The notes under the pieces are model-generated. The model was not told the origin of the DNA. It searched no databases and saw only the letters and a list, made by a program, of their open reading frames with translations. The position numbers were made by a program, and so were the translations under genes. A stretch of DNA of 64,000 bases from Hyperoplus lanceolatus. Lineage: Eukaryota > Chordata > Actinopteri > Uranoscopiformes > Ammodytidae. Shown here one piece after another: positions 62,761 through 64,000 of this stretch. Positions within the stretch are counted from its first letter, which is position 1. Every line of letters starts with the position of its first letter. The stretch covers positions 20,267,001 through 20,331,000 of the forward strand of contig CM049407.1 in the NCBI GenBank assembly GCA_026929865.2, given 5' to 3'.

Positions 62761-63665
62761 GTAAGGGTATGATAAACGTGGCAAATATAACTATTCATTT
62801 GAAAACTTGTGCTGGAGCTTGTTGTTAGGATACAAGTAATATTGTAAATGTCATGTAGGTTGAATCAGACCGTAGAACACCGAAAGTATAAACGTAAGCG
62901 GACGCTATAGCATCAACGAGTTAGCTCGTTTGGCTTTAAAGGTAGCTGAAAGGCTTTCCTATTCTTCCTTTGAATCTCTTGTACACTCTTTCTGGCTTTA
63001 TAACTCTGACTCACACTCTTAATATTGTTCAAACACTCGCTCTCTCATTCTATCTCTTCATTTTCGACACCGCTCATCATGTAAGTAAGCTATTGTTATT
63101 GTATTGTCAATCCTGCTTCTTTACATTTCTTTCTCGAGCCACTCTGCGCACAGTTCTGAACCATCTTTTTAATTGTAAATATTAAACTAATTTAACTTTA
63201 ACTTATAGATTTTGAAGATGTTTCTTAAAAACGGGGCCAATCATTTGAATAAAATCCCCTCTCAGAAACGTGTACATTTTTTAAATATTCTACCAAGTCA
63301 TTTATCCCGTAATGTTTATTACACGTCAAACATGAAATTATTTCATATATAATTGAATATTTAAATGTTTAATTTGTAATTGTTTTACCGAGTAAATAAA
63401 CACTTTTTTGTTCAAATTAATCAAAGACATGTAGGAGATTGTGGGGGTAAACAGGTCTTTAGGGATAACCTATGCACATATTCATTCAATTCAATATAGA
63501 GGACTGTAAAACATTTTAAGAGACTTAAAAATAAAAAAATATTTTGTGTGGAGGGGATCTGTAACTTGCTGTATATTTAACGTTTCTGTACTGTTTGTCA
63601 TTGTTGCTATAATCTTAAATTTCAACATTCTTCTGTCTTTTTGTGTGTTTGTCCATGTTTTTTAG

Positions 63666-63828
63666 CTCGAGAATCTTCAAGCCCTGGGATTTAGACCGTT
63701 TTTGTTTCTGGCAAAACCTGAGAGACTTTCAGAACGCTGAGTGTATGGAGTTGTCCGTGACCGGTTCCCACTTGTCAGAGACATCATCACTGTGTCTTGA
63801 AAGGATGGAGGACCTCTTTGAAGTCACG
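63666..63828 (+). other. Candidate 5' exon B of the same unidentified gene
   Basis: A good acceptor (CCATGTTTTTTAG) and a donor (GTCACG followed by GTAAAATA) bound this segment. An ATG at 63745 opens MELSVTGSHLSETSSLCLER then MEDLFEVT, ending in phase 0 at the donor, and could be the true start. An alternative frame is open throughout (SRIFKPWDLDRFCFWQNL). No family is recognised and the gene would continue past the right edge. Confidence 0.35.
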
Positions 63829-64000
63829 GTAAAATATTTTTATATTTATATTTGATGTGATTCTCTAAAGCCTTGTTTCCACCCAGAGGTACAGTTCGTT
63901 TTGGCACGGCTTGGCACACAATTCTTTGCGTTTCCACTGTCAAAAGTTTGAAACCAACCCTGCGTTCCAAATCTCCTCCTCTTGCTTTTTTCTATTCTAC

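Overview
The window is nuclear DNA of a ray-finned fish, probably a spiny-rayed teleost. The evidence is a set of intron-containing vertebrate genes with GT/AG splice sites, long CA/GT and ATCT microsatellites, a teleost-type beta-defensin, and many repeats of kinds common in fish (a Nimb/I-like LINE, an L2 LINE, a tRNA-derived SINE, TTAA-flanked and hAT-like MITEs). All exon models were read by eye from splice sites, phase and remembered family sequences; no alignment was run.

Layout. 1-16.9 kb holds no gene I can recognise. It contains a 2.2 kb terminal-inverted-repeat (TIR) element (3.3-5.6 kb) with an internal snap-back palindrome and a LINE with an intact 12-bp target duplication (10.4-13.4 kb). 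16.9-21.7 kb holds two weak candidate first exons, a GT repeat and a nest of DNA elements. 21.8-24.8 kb is a complete mogat3-like acyltransferase gene (+, 7 exons, 326 aa) whose last splice acceptor has been copied in inverted and direct orientation. 25.8-34.5 kb is srrt (ARS2), complete on the minus strand (19 coding exons, 884 aa). 36.1-37.0 kb (-) is a two-exon gene for a 118-aa secreted peptide precursor that I do not recognise. 40.3-43.3 kb (-) is an rnf167-like PA-TM-RING ubiquitin ligase (9 coding exons, 410 aa).

46-64 kb is repeat-rich. It contains a SINE, several TIR elements, a compact three-exon beta-defensin gene (51.1-51.6 kb, -) lying between two same-orientation MITE copies, an olfactory-receptor pseudogene split by an LTR-like insert (54.3-55.4 kb), a degraded L2 LINE interrupted by a 1-kb TIR element (56.3-59.3 kb), and two candidate 5' exons of an unidentified plus-strand gene leaving the window (62.6-63.8 kb).

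The genes do not form one pathway. srrt acts in nuclear cap-linked RNA processing, mogat3 in triacylglycerol synthesis, rnf167 in endosome/lysosome ubiquitination and the defensin in mucosal defence. SRRT and MOGAT3 also lie in one chromosomal band in human (7q22), so their adjacency looks like old vertebrate synteny. The best candidates for something undescribed are the unknown peptide precursor and the duplicated splice acceptor.
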